A stretch of DNA of 47,090 nucleotides, taken from Welwitschia mirabilis. Its lineage: Eukaryota; Gnetophyta; Gnetopsida; Welwitschiales. Below are positions 23,064 to 34,020 of this stretch, piece after piece; the first letter of the stretch is position 1, and each line of letters begins with the position of its first letter. The notes under the pieces were generated by a model that saw nothing but the letters and a program-made list of their open reading frames with translations, searched no databases and was not told where the DNA came from. The DNA is taken from the NCBI GenBank assembly GCA_051453625.1, contig JBOZIK010000001.1:86796293-86843382 (forward strand). Reading direction: 5' to 3'. Position numbers and translations under genes: made by a program.

Positions 23064-23307
23064 AAATGTGGATTATGATGGTTATACATTAAACACATAA
23101 CATACTTCTTTCCATATACCACAGACATCAATATCTTATCATACTAGGTCTATAAGTGACACATATAATATCATAATGGTCCATGTTAATTTTTCCAAAT
23201 CATTCATGTTATAACATTTAAAACATTAGGTGCACAACATAACTAGAAATGGAATAGTGTACTTCAGAAATACATAAGTGATCTTAGAGTGTCATACATC
23301 CTAAATA

Positions 23308-23322
23308 NNNNNNNNNNNNNNN
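23308..23322. other. Assembly gap, 15 N
   Basis: A short N run with no repeated edge, in the 3' untranslated part of copia-2. Confidence 0.95.
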
Positions 23323-23419
23323 CATTAAAAAGGATAACCAAGATCAATTTTATGTGCATGTTCTTTAAATGTCTTTGATTGTAAACCTTTAGTTAACAAA
23401 TCTACGATCCTAAGGTCCA

Positions 23420-24450
23420 TTCTAATATGTTTAATAGACACTCTTTATCTCTGAACTTTCTTCTTAATAGTGAAATACTTTAATTTCATATGCTTAGCAC
23501 GTCCTAAGTATTTGTGATTTTTGGAGAAAAATGCTATTATGGAATTATCATAGTAAATTTTCAATGGCTTGGTAATGGTGTCAAATAATCCTAAGTCTTG
23601 AAATAAACTTCCATATCCATAATGCATGTATTATAGCTTCAAAACATGCCACAAATTCCACCTCCATAGTTGATGATGCAATGACAGATTACTTAGCATT
23701 GTTCCATGATATTTCTCCTTCTCCAAGAAGAAACAAATAGCTAAAAGTAGATGTTCTACTATCAATGCACTGAGTAAAATATGAATCTGAGCATTCAATC
23801 ACTTCCAAGTGACTAGATTTCCTATACACGAGCATGTCATTCTTGATGAGTTAAAGATATCTTAAAAGTTTCTTTCCAGCTTTTTAATGTTCCATTCATG
23901 GATTATTTTAATACCTATCTAGAATTTCTATCATAAAGTAGATATCTAGTCTTATACAATTTTGCACATACATAAGTCTTTCAATAGCAGAAGCATAAGA
24001 AAATTATTCCATTTGTTTCATTCTAAGACATTCTTTGGACATTTCATGAGACTAAATTTGTTCCCTTTTTGAATTAGAACAATTCTTATAGAATAGCTTT
24101 GCATATTAAATTTCTCAAAAAAAAATTTTAATATATGCTTTCTAAGATAATCACAACAGTCCTTGTGATCTATCACAAAATATTTCAATTTCGATCACAT
24201 ATGTTTCCTCACTCATATCTTTCATTTCAAAATTATTTGAGAGATAGTCTTTTATCTCATGCAATATGTCCAAGTCATTAGTAGCAAGTAAGATATAATT
24301 AATATACAGATTTAAAAATAGAAATTTGTTCCCACTGATCTTTTAGTATATACAATGATCAATAAGATTTTTTTCAAAACTAAAAGAAGTAATGGTATCA
24401 TTGAACTTAATATATCATTTACTGGAAGCCTGTTTCAATTCATATGTTTA
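23420..24450 (-). pseudogene. copia-2 RT C-terminal half and RNase H, catalytic Asp pair lost
   Basis: The polymerase box, normally YVDDI, reads YINYI at 24292-24306, so both metal-binding Asp are gone. Downstream on the minus strand come NNFEMKDMSEETYVIEIEIF and RLMYVQNCIRLDIYF (about 23930-24260). The RNase H region ends in the frame 23445-23627: KPLKIYYDNSIIAFFSKN, then KHMKLKYFTIKKKVQ, matching PLxIYCDNSAAVxFSKNNKxxxxSKHIDIKYLxVREKVQ. Many stops are present. Confidence 0.9.
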
Positions 24451-25130
24451 TTTCTTGAATTTACACATCATATGACCTTTTCCTTCAACTAAGAAATCTT
24501 TAGTTGGTCCATATAAACTTCCTCTTTAAGGTTACCACTCAGAAAGGCTATTTTTACATTCATCTAGTGTAACTCCATGTCATAATGAGTCACTAATGCC
24601 ATAATGATATGTACAGATTCTTTCTTTGAGATAGGTGAAAACATCTCTTTACAATCAATGCCATCATCCTAAATATATCGTTTAGCAACAAGTCTAGCTT
24701 TATATCATTCAATATTACCATTTGAGTTGAGCTTGGTCTTAAAGACCCACTTATAGCTAACTTGTTTAGAACCTTTTGGTGATTTAACAATCCCAGACTT
24801 TATTCTCATACGTGAATTTCAACTCTTCTTTCATGGCATCAATCCATTTCTCAGACTCGGCACATTATATAGCTTGTAAAAATGAAATAGGATTTTTATT
24901 AATTCCAATGTCAAGATCTGATTCTAGCAAATAGGTTTCATAATTACTAGGAATAGTTTATTTTATTATTCTTTAAGATCTTCTCCAGGGTATTTCCTAT
25001 GGCTTATTTGTATTAGATCTTTGTGAGTTATTTCTTTCATGGGATGTTTCATCATTTATATGTTGTTTAGTATTGACATGATGTTCTTCAACAATTGGAA
25101 TAACATTTGGAATAACAACAGATGTAGGAA
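24451..25130 (-). pseudogene. copia-2 RT N-terminal half, broken
   Basis: Minus-strand frames show SYKWVFKTKLNSNG and YKARLVAKRYIQDDGIDCKEMFSP (about 24640-24760). KIAFLSGNLKEEVYMDQLKDF follows at about 24480-24570, the RVT_2 pattern. At least one frameshift lies within 24593-24790 and several stops are present. Confidence 0.88.
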
Positions 25131-25259
25131 CACTTAGAGGTAAAGGAATAATTACCTTAACTTCATTTATGTCCATATTTTGTCATTCTACACTCCCACT
25201 AACTTCACCATTTTCAAGGAATTTTGCATTACTATTTTTTGCTATCCTTGGATTATGGT

Positions 25260-25359
25260 NNNNNNNNNNNNNNNNNNNNNNNNNNNNNNNNNNNNNNNNN
25301 NNNNNNNNNNNNNNNNNNNNNNNNNNNNNNNNNNNNNNNNNNNNNNNNNNNNNNNNNNN
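25260..25359. other. Assembly gap, 100 N
   Basis: About 126 bp left of the gap (from 25134) are repeated from 25360 with a few differences. The gap lies in the linker between integrase and RT of copia-2. Confidence 0.97.
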
Positions 25360-25559
25360 TTAGAGGTAAAGGAATAATTACCTTAACGTCATTTATGTCC
25401 ATATTTTATCATTCTACACTCCCACTAACTTCACCATTTTCAAGGAATTTTGCATTACTAGTTTACACTATCCTTGAACTATGATTAGGATAATAACATA
25501 TATACCCTTTAGATTTCTTTTGGTAATTAATAAAGTAACCACTAACCATTTGAGAATCT

Positions 25560-26565
25560 AATTTCTTTTCATATGGATTATAGACTCTTTCTTCTACTGG
25601 TTAACTCCAAGCATGCAGGTGTTTCAAACTAGGTTTCCTACTTGTCCATAATACAAAATACATTTTTGAAACTATCTTAATTGGAACCCTATTCAGCAAA
25701 TACATTGTTGTGTTTAATGCATACATCAATAAAGATTTGGGTAATTATGAATCATTCATCATACTCCTAATCATATCCATCAATGTTTTGTTTTGTCTTT
25801 CAGCTACACCATTTTATTCAGTTGTGTATGTCATATTTTATTATGCACATATGTCATGTCTTTCAAGAAGTTTTACAGATGGACCTAGACATTGTCCTAT
25901 TTCATCATGTTTTCCATAGTATTCATCACCTCTATTAAACCTTATGGATTTCACTTTCCTGTCTAATCATTTTTTAACTTTATTAATATAAACCTTAAGA
26001 GCATTTATAGCTTGAGATTTTTCTTTTAGCAAATAGACATATCCATAACATGAAAAGTCATCAATAAAAGTGATAAAATACGTTTCTCCATAAAAGGATA
26101 ACATGTTAAAAGGTCCACATACATTAATGTGTATAATTTCAAGAAGCTGAGTGCTTCTTGTGTCTTCTTTCTTATCATGTTTGGTTTGCTTTTCCTTAAT
26201 CCAATCCATACATAAATCAAGATCAGTAAAATCTAGGTTTAGAAGAATCTCATTCTTTAGTAATCTTTCTAACATTTCTTTGGATATGTGATCTAAAGGT
26301 TTATGCAACAAGTAAAAAAAACTTTTATTAATTATTCTATGCTTAATTCCAATATTTTGATGCATTGTAAGTAGAGATTTAGCAAATTTATCATCAAGTT
26401 TAAATATATATAAATCATCAATAAGAACACTAGAACCAATAAGTCTAGAATTCTTATATAAGTTGAAACAACCATGTTATCCATCAAAATAAAAACCATA
26501 AACATCCAATTTAGGAAGAGAAATAAGGTTTCTAGACATTAAAGGTACATAAAAAGTCTATAATA
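25560..26565 (-). pseudogene. copia-2 gag_pre-integrase and integrase, first Asp replaced
   Basis: The frame 25967-26365 (132 codons) gives LDHISKEMLERLLKNEIL and LDFTDLDLCMDWIKEKQTK (zinc-binding region), then IIHINVCGPF and YFITFIDDFSCYGYVYLLKEKS. The family reads IHTDICGPF, so the first catalytic Asp is Asn (codon 26123-26125). Further left, in another frame, come EQNGVAERQNKTLMDMIRSMM (in pieces, about 25760-25850) with the catalytic Glu kept, and the chromodomain-less C-terminal region. In 26366-26565 the region before the integrase is present, but the protease is not. Confidence 0.92.
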
Positions 26566-26575
26566 NNNNNNNNNN
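26566..26575. other. Assembly gap, 10 N
   Basis: The sequence left of it is the region just before integrase and the sequence right of it is mid-gag. The gag C-terminus, zinc knuckle and protease are missing at this point. Confidence 0.9.
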
Positions 26576-26915
26576 ACTTAATAGCTAAACAGAAACATTC
26601 TTCCACAAACTTTAGATATTCCTTTGCACTTTCTGTTTTTGGAATAGTAGTCTTAATGTTGTTGGCAATGGTCATTCGCATAAACATAAGGCTTAATCTG
26701 TTAAACCATTTTTATGCTTTATATTTAGACTTCTCCTCCTCATTGCTTAAGTTCATCATAATAGTAGGCTTTTCTTCCAAAAGTGCCAAGTCAAGGTCCA
26801 ACACACCTAAGTGGAATTTGACTTGCTGAATCCCTTCAGAGAAGTTCAAACCATTAAATATGGTTACAAAAGAAGCTTGCGAATGAAGAGAAATTGTTGC
26901 AATAAAACATAAATG
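26576..26915 (-). pseudogene. copia-2 gag N-terminal part, truncated
   Basis: The minus strand gives IFNGLNFSEGIQQVKFHLGVLDLDLALLE in register, then SKYKA*KWFNRLSLMFMRMTIAN and KEYLKFVEECF. This is the UBN2-type copia gag pattern FNGxNFxxWxxxVxxxLxxxDLDLAL...WxxxNRLSLMxMxxxI...AKEFLxxIExxF. It stops at the 10-N gap at about 110 codons, less than half the usual length. Confidence 0.85.
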
Positions 26916-27730
26916 CTTAAATTAGCTTCACAACTAATTTACATTTGGGAAAATACTACAACACACTATCATAAATAAATGCAACTAATATCATTAATAA
27001 GAAATTAAAATTCCCAACTAGACACATATGTCATCTTTGCATGAACAAATATATATTTGATTAAGGAACTTAAATTTTCTTCAGTTATGTTCATCAGTCA
27101 TAGAAAATTAATTTTTCTTTTGGAAAATCCTTTAGCTCTACTGATCAATGAACATCATTTTTTTACTAATTCATACTAGGCATTTCATAAGTGTTATGAA
27201 TAAATGACTATTGTATGCACAACATTTTAATTAATCTATCTTAATTACTTTAGTGATCTGAAATTATCTTAACAAACATAAGATTAGGCATTTACATCAT
27301 AATTTTTATTTGAGACATATATGACAACATATAAAATTAAATTACCATAAAACTAAATTCAGTTGTAACTGCCTTCAAATATAAATATTTATGTTAACTT
27401 CAGTGTAATGGGAAAATAATAAAATAATTGCATTTACTATACCATGCATAAGGCCCTTGAATATTTCATAATAAAAAAACAATTCTATTACTCCTTACCC
27501 AGACGTGAAATATGAAGCACAAATATAAAGGTCAAAATTTTATTTAACCTGAGGCAATTATTATCTATACATGGGCATCGATGTCATTAGGGAGAGAAAA
27601 ATTATCCACACTTCAAATTTTAGATTTTAATTATAAACATCATCAAAGAATTAAAAAAGCTCATTAGATCGATTTTCTTTCATAGAAAATGTAATTCATC
27701 ATATGAAAAATTACACATCTCTTAATACAA
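26916..27730 (-). other. copia-2 leader, non-coding
   Basis: About 800 bp between the primer-binding site and gag. No ORF or recognisable motif is seen. Leaders of this length are long for a copia element. Confidence 0.6.
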
Positions 27731-27742
27731 GCTCTGATACCT
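27731..27742 (-). other. copia-2 primer-binding site
   Basis: The minus strand reads AGGTATCAGAGC immediately after the LTR end TTTACA. The tRNA-Met primer site of plant copia elements is TGGTATCAGAGC, so eleven of twelve bases match. Confidence 0.93.
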
Positions 27743-28291
27743 TGTAAATGTAAGCATAAATCACTTTAATTCATAAATATTTTAAAATCCATGATTTTCA
27801 CATATCTAGATTTGATTAAGAAGAAGTCACACCAACAAATTTATGTACTACTCTGATAATGGGTTTCTCTCCCTTTTTCCCTTTTCTTTTTAGACACACT
27901 CTGTTATGATGAAAATTTTGTGTGTACATTCTAGGGCAAAGATAGAACCAATTATATGTTTCTTTTAGTTTAAATCTAGTACGTCCATCAAGCACCAAGG
28001 TATATGAATGAGATTACCCTTAATAAATTTCCAATTATTATAATTAATTNNNNNNNNNNNNNNNNNNNNNNNNNNNNNNNNNNNNNNNNNNNNNNNNNNN
28101 NNNNNNNNNNNNNNNNNNNNNNNNNNNNNNNNNNNNNNNNNNNNNNNNNATTACCCTTAATAACTTTCCAATTATTATAATTAATTATCAAGATAAATAT
28201 AGGTAACTAACTATTCATGGGAAGTTTAGTGGTCAACCATTATCCCTTAATTTCAGGTCATAATTAAGTTACCAAAATATAACTTCTAACA
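27743..28291 (-). repeat. copia-2 5' LTR (contains an assembly gap)
   Basis: TGTAAATGTAAGC to CTTCTAACA, matching the left LTR. Removing the 100 N and the repeated 37 bp gives about 410 bp. Confidence 0.92.
28050..28149. other. Assembly gap, 100 N
   Basis: The 37 bp before the gap (28013-28049) are repeated directly after it (28150-28186) with one or two changes. Confidence 0.96.
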
Positions 28292-28317
28292 CATATCTCT
28301 TACAAATATAGAATTAA

Positions 28318-28369
28318 TTATGCATTAAGTCCTTTTTTTTTCCTTATGCATTAAGTCCTTTTTTTTTCC
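28318..28369. repeat. Two tandem 26-bp units ending in poly-T
   Basis: TTATGCATTAAGTCC followed by a T run and CC occurs at 28318-28343 and again at 28344-28369. It lies in repeat A just right of copia-2 and is absent from the matching place in repeat B. Confidence 0.9.
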
Positions 28370-30119
28370 CTAGTCTCCCTCATCTACCATAGCAAAGATC
28401 TAATCCCTTAACTATGAAAGCATTGATGAGCTTATCAATTCTTTACTTTCATTAGAGAGATTATGCTCTACTATTAAATACATGTAGATACCTATGATTC
28501 CTTCAACCAATGTCTGCAAGTTCACTACCTTCCTACTATAAAAATAGCTTTAGCATAGTGGAATAATTGACATTGGTTTTCCTTTATGTCAAAAAAATGC
28601 ATACCCTACCTCACGTGCCATTCTGCATTCTAAAACCCAAACCCCACTACTTTCTTTATCTTAAAGGTTAGGACAATGTATTAATTCTTTCAGAATTTTA
28701 ATCTTTGAATAAATAAGTCCACATGTAGCTTAAGCTTTTTAATGAGTCTGTACATGAAAGAAAGTAAGTCTATTCGGTGAAGGACATGGTGACATTATTA
28801 TATGGACAAGTTTAAATATACCAAAAGACACATAATAAACTCATAGTAAATGTGCAGTAAAATGTTAGCATAAAAACATGTCCCAGGAACAAGTCATGGA
28901 CATTACTCATAAAAACCTTTAGTTCTCATAGGTAATAAAAACTATAGAAAGTAATTTTAATTAGTGGTTTGGTTTGGTTTAAATCCTTCTTCTTGTCCTC
29001 ACATTAAATCTTAAATAAGTTGTTTTAATTTCTTCCTATTTTCACACCCTGATTTCTCCCTTTGAAAGTAACTCCTCTATCAAGTATTAGTATTTTAGTG
29101 GTTTTCTACCCCTTTATTTCATACCTAATAGTCTAATTATTATTTTTTTCAATTGGTCTTAAGATAGTATTTTTAGATTATTTACATCCACCAATGTAAC
29201 TTAACTAATTATTGTGATAGTGTTAGAACTATATGCAAAGTGTCATGATTTTGAGTCTCAGGAATGATATTTTATTTAAATTGTACTTTGAATATATATA
29301 TCTTTAGTTTTCCCCTACACTATGAATTCTGGGTTTCTTATTTAGTTAATTATCAATTTGATCCTTTTAATTATAGTAATAATTATTAAATTTATATTAA
29401 ATTAATGAGAAGGGAGAATACTAATATAAGCTCCACATAGATAAATATCCACATATCATGTATTTTGTCTTCCTTAGCCATGTTAAACTAAGAAATTAAG
29501 TGCATACACTTAATTAAATATATCATCTCTTTTTTATGTATTAGGTAAAACTAAGTATTGGCCCAGTAAAGTTGTCTTTGCTATAGCATTTTATAATCTA
29601 TGCTTAATACATTTATAAGTCGATACATATTTTAACTAATTGTATTATTTAGTAGTTAATAAAATATGACTTTTGGGAAAGGTTACAATATAATCATGGC
29701 ATAGCTAGGATAAAGTATTAGATATTACGTTATACTATCAGAGCCATATCTATAACATTGTCATCTCGTTAATTAATCTTATAATCTCATTGGATGTTAG
29801 AAGTAGATGTTACATCTTGATGTCAGATCTTAGGTTGTAATTTCATTAGGCATAATTGGTGTTAAGCCATCATACATTTAACATTTAGCCTAGAGTTAAT
29901 AATGTGCAAATATTAAATTAGTAGCTTTACATAGGTAACAAGATCTCCCTCTTCTATTTTGATAGAAATTTAATGTACTCCTGTATCCCTAGGTGAAAAA
30001 CCAATAATTAAGGTTTTGGTTTTATATCCAAAAAGGAAGTATGAAGTAATAATTACATAAGGTAAGATATAAATTATAAGGTAATTTTAAAAGTAGTGAT
30101 AAGTATATTTTCGAAATCA

Positions 30120-30141
30120 AAATAATAATAATAATAATAAT
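30120..30141. repeat. (AAT)n microsatellite
   Basis: About seven uninterrupted AAT units. Confidence 0.95.
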
Positions 30142-32754
30142 CCTTCTCATTGAAGAAGAAAAAGGGAAATTCAATGAATGGTGAGTCAGTCGACAAAAAC
30201 TAAACATAATAATTTGTTAAATATTCTAGTGTTTAACTTTTAAAACTCTGAATTTGTAATTAACTCAGAACCTAACATGCCCTTTTACATGATGTTATTT
30301 AATTTTATTAAGAACTTCTCCTAGCTAAAATATACTAAGACAATTTTCTAAAGATAACCCCTAGTATGATAGCATTGCTATAGCTTAAAATTGAAATAAA
30401 GGGAAAATGTGAGTTTAGCTTTTTAGATTCACTATTATACACTAGAATCAAGGCAATAAATTTGTAAGAGATAATATTTATTGATTCATAGTATTTTTAA
30501 ATAAAACATTAATGCCTTTAACTTTCTTTTTCAATAACAAGTGGACATATTATTTGTTTTGACTTTCTTATGAACCCAGTAATAAACTTAAAGCACAATA
30601 GCTTTGGGTCCTAATTCTATTTTTATAATGCTAATTATATTAACTATTGAAAATAGTAAAAAATAAATCAAATGATAAGAGAGGGCATGCATTTCATTTT
30701 TTTTGGTTTATATGTGGCTTATGAGTGAGACATGAAAGAAAATAACATACTATACAAATATAGCAGACATATATAAAATAGTTTACCATCATCATTATCA
30801 TAGTCTCTTTTTCCTCCTACTGCTCCTCTAATTCATTACAATTGTACTTTCTTCTTTGATTGATGTTTGATTGAGTGACTTGATAAATGGAATGGTGGAT
30901 TTGAAGGGGAGGAAAGAGAATGAAAAGAATTTATTCACACTACAATTGAAACATTATATACCTTTCTTTCATACATAACTTTCATTCTATTTGTCATTTT
31001 TTAATTTCCTAGGTTTTTTCCCCTCTTTGCTTGTTAAAGATAAAATCTTGTCTTCATTTTGATGCAAAGGTTTATTGTAAATTCTTTCTTAAGAATCCTT
31101 CACCTATGTTTACAAACTTGAGGAATTATAATTTAGCATGGACATGATTAAAAGTTTCAGTTTCTTGATAGGTGTCCTTGATTCTTCATGGCCATCTTCT
31201 ACAAATGTTGAACATTCTTCATTTAGAAATTATCTAGTGACTTGTCTAAGATGTTCTACTATTTCCTTAATCCATAGAAATAAGGCCTTAAAAGAACAAA
31301 TGAAGGGTTCGAAATGGAGGCTATGATAGCATAAAATAACTGGGAGGACATCATAGGAGGAAATGTCATTGACACTACTGAAGTCAATATAAATGACATT
31401 AGTAAAAAGGTTCTTCAATGTGAGAGTAACCAAGTGATAATAAAAAGAATGCTATGAGCATAAATGAAGTGTTAAGGAAAAGGCCACTGAAATAATACAT
31501 TGATATCATTTTCATAGCAAGTGGATCAAATTAGTAAAGAGGGCCACTGGTGGAGAGCCAACCAAGTGCAAGAACAACTAGTGGTGTATTAAGTGTGAGA
31601 GGAGTAAAGAATGCAAGAAATGAGTATGGTAGAAAGAGCAAAGAGGGCTAGACCTAAAATTCTTCTACATGATGGTCATGTAGAGGAAGAGAGAGGAAAG
31701 ACCACTTAGCCAACATGTAGGTGGATTTTGGAAAACCTATAAAACATATAACATGTTGAAGGAGGAAGTAATGCCTATTTGGTCAACATGCAAATTGGAT
31801 TAGAGACTTTATAACCAATAATGATAAATTAAATTAGTACATGTCTCTTCATAAGAAATTAACTTAGTATTAATCTTATGTTGTAATAATTAGTGATGGA
31901 ACTCTTACACATGCATTAACTACAAATATGAAAAAGTTATTTTATCTACAACACATTAGGCTTATGTATATATGTATGTGGCATAAAATGCTGTGTAGGC
32001 ATGTTTATAATTCACATTATCATCTACAATTATATGCTATTTAGACACATTTTACACCTAAAAAAAGTATTATTCTTTTGTCTATATAATAAAATCCCAT
32101 ATTTACAATACTAATAGTCAATACCCCACTTATACATTTAAATATGAGGCTATAATGTAACATACCTTTTTGTTTTTCTTGATAAGTAAAAGAGTAAATG
32201 AATAAAATAGATTTATATCACTAAATAATTTTAGAATATTTTCCCTTCAATTGGTTTTATAAATCATCTTTGACATTTTATGGATTGTAATGTATTAAAT
32301 TAAAATTGTACTCACTTTAATATCCTCTCACGTGGAATAAAGCATTTTGTCTAATGTGCTTGATATAATTATTAGGTATGATATTATGGACTATATAACC
32401 TATTATCATATCATCATTGTAAATGGATGTAGAGGATTTAATAAGAATGCAAGTATCACCTAAATACACCTTTAGAAAAAGAGCTATATTTATTTAGTTC
32501 AAGCTTTATTACATGATTTCTAATCAAATGTAACCTTTTCTTATTTTCAACTAGCTTAGATAATAAGCATTAAGATTGTAGATCCAATTATGTAAGATTT
32601 CATTAAATGATTATATTCCTGATTATCATGATTATACATGTCTTATTTTCATGTATGATCTAAATACCTTTCTTAAAGTAAGTTATGCATGAAAGTGAAA
32701 TTTTCCATCAAACTAGAATTTTCTAGTAAGGTGAAATGCCTTATAGGAAGCTCT

Positions 32755-32808
32755 CTTTTTTTTTTTTTTTTTTCCCTTCCTCCTCCTCCTCCTCCTCCTT
32801 CTTCTTAA
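32755..32808. repeat. Poly-T and (CCT)n/(CTT)n pyrimidine tract
   Basis: A T run passes into repeated CCT then CTT triplets, over 50 bases with only pyrimidines on the plus strand. Such tracts can form triplex DNA and are length-variable. Confidence 0.95.
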
Positions 32809-34020
32809 ATCCTTCTATGATGTTTTGCATAGAGAGGCAATAGTTTGGCCTCTAGCTATAACCTAACTTGGCTCGTAATGTAGAACGTTTTATTCTCTTA
32901 TCACAACATTTTTAAAATTTAAATGAAGAGGTTATGGTCTGAAGTTTAATTGATGCTAATGTCAATTCACTAATGGCTTGGAATTCCTTAAAGTAACCTT
33001 TCTTATTATTTTCTAGTAATAAATTTAGTAAATAGGTCATATTTTAAATATAATATGACACCATTGAAGACCTAATGTATTTAAATTATATTTTATATAT
33101 TATCTTTTTTCAACCATCTAAAAGAATAATTACTATTTACCTTAGTAGGTTATGATCCATAAAATCCAAGTTTTTAATAATGTTTATGATTAGCATGATG
33201 ACATAATTATCCCATAGGAATATTTTCAGTAAAACACCAATAATATGTGTTAGAGTGTACAAAAATGGTAGGTTAAGATAAAGCCTTAAGTATTTGATGG
33301 CTATAATCTTTCTTTCACATAAGGTGTACGTATAATTTATAATATAAGGAGTTTGTGGGTATGGCCATAGCATTTTAAAGATTGAAAAACTTTACATTGA
33401 AATTCATATATGGTCCTAAATTCTTACATTATTTCATGTTTAAAAGAAATTCTCGTTTTCATATTTCTTGTGATTTATTAAAATTCTTATATTTCTTGTT
33501 TATTTTTAATCAACCTAACATTCTTCTATGAACATTACTCATAGATTTTTTTCTTTTTAAAACATCTTGTATAATCTTAATTTTTTATTTCTTATCTCTT
33601 GGATTTATCTCATAGGCTATAAAACCCTTATTAATGATATGCTCTTTTAATATACTTGATTTTTCATTTGATGTATTCTTTCAATTGAATAAGGATAATC
33701 CAGATCAAGATGTCACTGCTCTTTCAGATTCTACCATAGAAGCTTAACCAATAAAAATATTAGATAAAAATAAGTGGTTCTTTGAGAAAAAATGATTAAG
33801 TTATACAAGGTTTGATGGTCGGAACAGTTAGAAAGTTAAGTAACATGAGAGTTAGAGGGTGAGATCTTGTAATGGAAACTTAAGCTACTAGTGAGTTTCT
33901 AGGAGAAAACCTCTTAAGGGAAAGAGAAATGTCATTTCTAGCTTTTCTAAGAGTAGGAAACATTTTAAGTTAATTAGATAAATGAATAGATATTAGAATA
34001 TAATTATTAATAATAAGTAT

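Larger units (their letters stand above)
21921..28291 (-). mobile_element. copia-2: Ty1/copia retrotransposon with short LTRs
   Basis: The LTRs are 21921-22712 (inflated by a gap) and 27743-28291, both TG...CA. A near-perfect primer-binding site and a polypurine tract lie at the correct inner edges, and the minus strand encodes gag, integrase, RT and RNase H pieces. The flanking bases TATAT (left, 21916-21920) and CATAT (right, 28292-28296) are a probable 5-bp target-site duplication with one change. The repeat copy at 34-36.7 kb shows the uninterrupted site. Confidence 0.93.
19983..28822 (+). repeat. Repeat A: first copy of a 2.5-kb unidentified repeat, split by copia-2
   Basis: 19983-21920 aligns with 34021 to about 36215, and 28292-28822 aligns with about 36216-36710, in the same orientation. 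Shared landmarks include AAATATAAGCATGTTTGT, AAGTTAACTTAAAGTTACTA, GTTCTTCCTACTATGAA and TTAAGCT-TTTAAT. Identity by eye is around 75-85 percent. No protein domain is visible in any frame. The interruption is copia-2. The repeat could be part of a non-autonomous element or a segmental duplication; its class is unknown. Confidence 0.85.
28823..34020. other. AT-rich stretch without recognisable genes
   Basis: Frames here are short and none resembles a known protein. It includes an AAT microsatellite at about 30120-30141 and a poly-T/CCT tract at about 32755-32808. It lies between the two copies of the 2.5-kb repeat. It may hold older, unrecognisable repeats. Confidence 0.6.
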
